This document shows positions 21,879 through 23,021 of a DNA stretch of 23,021 nt, in pieces. Each line of letters starts with the position of its first letter. Within the stretch, counting starts at the first letter, position 1. The position numbers and the translations under genes are program-made. The stretch lies in assembly GCA_027382625.1 (NCBI GenBank), contig JAJKFJ010001757.1, forward strand, positions 1-23,021, written 5' to 3'. A model generated the notes under the pieces. The model worked only from the letters and a program-made list of their open reading frames with translations, was not told the origin of the DNA and made no database searches. This stretch comes from Tetmemena sp. SeJ-2015 (lineage: Eukaryota; Ciliophora; Spirotrichea; Sporadotrichida; Oxytrichidae).

Positions 21879-23021
21879 TCAAGCAAGCACTGGGTTCTTC
21901 ATACTGAGGATCTCTGCAAAGGATTTGAGGAGCTTCTCGATAAGTGGAGCGTAGTCTTTGTAAGGTGCCAGAAGGATTTAGTTCTTAGGATCAGTGAGAT
22001 CTTCAAGCAAGTACTTGAGTTCATTGTACTGCTCAAGAGCGATGTAAGGAGAGAAGTCTGGGTCAGCGACATCACAGTGAGTAAGGACGCGCTTGAATAG
22101 ATCCTCCATAGCTATAACAGTCAAGCGCAGGGCAACTTACAAGAGATATCCTGCTGAATGAAATTGTCTTTGTCATCGCCAATGATCTCTGCCAGTATCT
22201 TCATCTTGTCCAAGAGATTGTCTCTCCTCTACTTCTTGACATCGGCCTTGGGGTGGAAGTTCTTGGGCAGAGGCTCTTCGTCATCGCTCGCTTCTTCATA
22301 AGTCCACATGCTGAGTTGCTTGAAGAGACGCTCGAAGCTCTTGTCCATCTCTTTGAGCAGGAAGTGGAAGTCATTCAAGTCATACCTACAGCGGTTAGCA
22401 TTTGACATTGTCTTACATTGAGAAGAGGCGAAGGAAGAATGATCTCGTCTCCCACTACTCAGTGAACTCCTAGTCAAGTAAACTGCGAGGAGCCTCTGTG
22501 CACTTGCCGACTTGGTAAACTCTGATCTCGAAGATGACTCTGTTGCCAGCGATGTAGTTGTCGTTGTGTCCAAGAAGTTCATGAACGAGAGAGGCCACGA
22601 ATGCTGGCTTATGCTTTCCAACTTCGAGCTGCATGATAGGAAACTCTTTGATGTTCTCCAGCATCATGTCCAGGAAGACAAGTGGCCCACTCCTAGTTTA
22701 GCGCAAGACCACGAAGTGAGAGTAGATCTGCTCGTTGTGTTGTGAGATGTAGAGGAACTCTACAACAAGACTGCCACCATCTATAAGTGCTTGCACCATA
22801 GTATCTCTGATGCGCTACTGCGACAACTGGTAGGCGATGGAGGAGACTCTGTAAGGATCTACCAAGTTATAGTCGATCTTGTCCAAGAGCTTGCAGGTGT
22901 GACCACAGAGTGAAGGGTGCACTATCAACTGCGAGAGGATCATCCTCAGTGGGAAGGACAGCGGACAGAGAAGGTCTGGGTTGACAATGTCGGAGCCTTC
23001 CACTGCTAGGATTCCTGAGAG
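21879..23021 (-). CDS. 3' part of an unrecognised spliced gene
   Basis: The 5' end lies beyond the window. Exons 22417-23021, 22141-22385 and 21879-22111 join across introns of 31 nt (22386-22416, with CTAAC before CTGTAG) and 29 nt (22112-22140, GTAAGTTG to TTATAG), giving about 360 visible residues ending at TGA 21879-21881, with TAG/TAA as Gln. The protein is Leu/Ile-rich and looks helical: stretches such as PLSFPLRMILSQLIVHPSL, FVASLVHELLGHNDNYIAGN, FHFLLKEMDKSFERLF and YIALEQYNELKYLLEDL, and an acidic patch EEASDDEEPLP. There is no signal peptide, membrane segment or catalytic motif that I can name. It has the look of a large scaffold or alpha-solenoid protein, but this is a guess. The third codon position favours C/G, as in the second transposase. 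The end is provisional: further exons downstream are possible. Confidence 0.75.
22112..22140 (-). other. 29-nt intron
   Basis: GTAAGTTGCC to GACTGTTATAG. It contains an in-frame TGA if retained. Removing it joins FIQQDIS to SMEDLFKRVL. Confidence 0.8.
22386..22416 (-). other. 31-nt intron
   Basis: GTAAGACAAT to GCTAACCGCTGTAG, with a CTAAC branch-like site 9 nt before the acceptor. Removing it joins LFSM to YDLNDFHF in frame. Confidence 0.8.

Noticed and set aside
22229..22621. 130-codon minus-strand frame starting MESISQHSWPLS
   Set aside because: Its first part is out of frame with the upstream exon; only the part after 22385 is real, reached by the 31-nt intron.
1..23021. CRISPR array or bacterial operon
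   Set aside because: No regularly spaced repeats with unique spacers, no Shine-Dalgarno-led gene chains, and the genes contain introns and reassigned stops.

Overview
The window reads as ciliate nuclear DNA. Every convincing gene needs TAA and TAG read as glutamine and ends, where an end is visible, at TGA (NCBI code 6). Introns are tiny: 33-39 nt in the AT-rich left half and 28-32 nt in the right half. Both halves carry DD34E (Tc1/mariner/IS630-type) transposases. There are no telomeres, rRNA or tRNA genes, so this could be germline (micronuclear) DNA or a macronuclear genome with long chromosomes. The species cannot be told from sequence alone.

Layout. (1) 1-1995: very AT-rich flank with a foldback of about 680 bp (1205-1885). 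(2) 1996-9519: a mobile element of about 7.5 kb bounded by inverted repeats that start with a poly-G run and the motif CGGAAGTGCAC. It carries a possible small spliced gene (2355-2810, -), an 879-residue superfamily-2 helicase (3362-6034, -), a 260-residue accessory protein (6406-7265, +), a DD34E transposase with one in-frame TGA (7272-8375, -), a GTGAGCC minisatellite (8568-8820) and a doubtful ORF (8892-9284, +). Each of the first two minus-strand genes sits between its own pair of direct repeats. (3) About 9843-11861 (-): a second, different DD34E transposase with a large Ser/Thr/Lys/Gln-rich insertion and at least three introns of 28-32 nt. Its reading frame has no stop before the first element's inverted repeat, which suggests the first element landed in its 3' flank. 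(4) 11862-21878: nearly 10 kb with no recognisable gene and, unlike the other non-coding DNA here, not AT-rich. (5) 21879-23021 (-): the 3' part of an unrecognised, probably cellular, spliced gene running off the right edge.

The most interesting object is the 7.5-kb element. A cut-and-paste DD34E transposase is linked to a long, intact SF2 helicase and a conserved-looking basic accessory protein. The helicase and accessory gene diverge from an intergenic region that contains an ATCACAA repeat array and a palindrome of the same motif. The accessory and transposase genes converge with 6 bp between their stops. The helicase and accessory gene look intact, whereas the transposase of this copy is interrupted.
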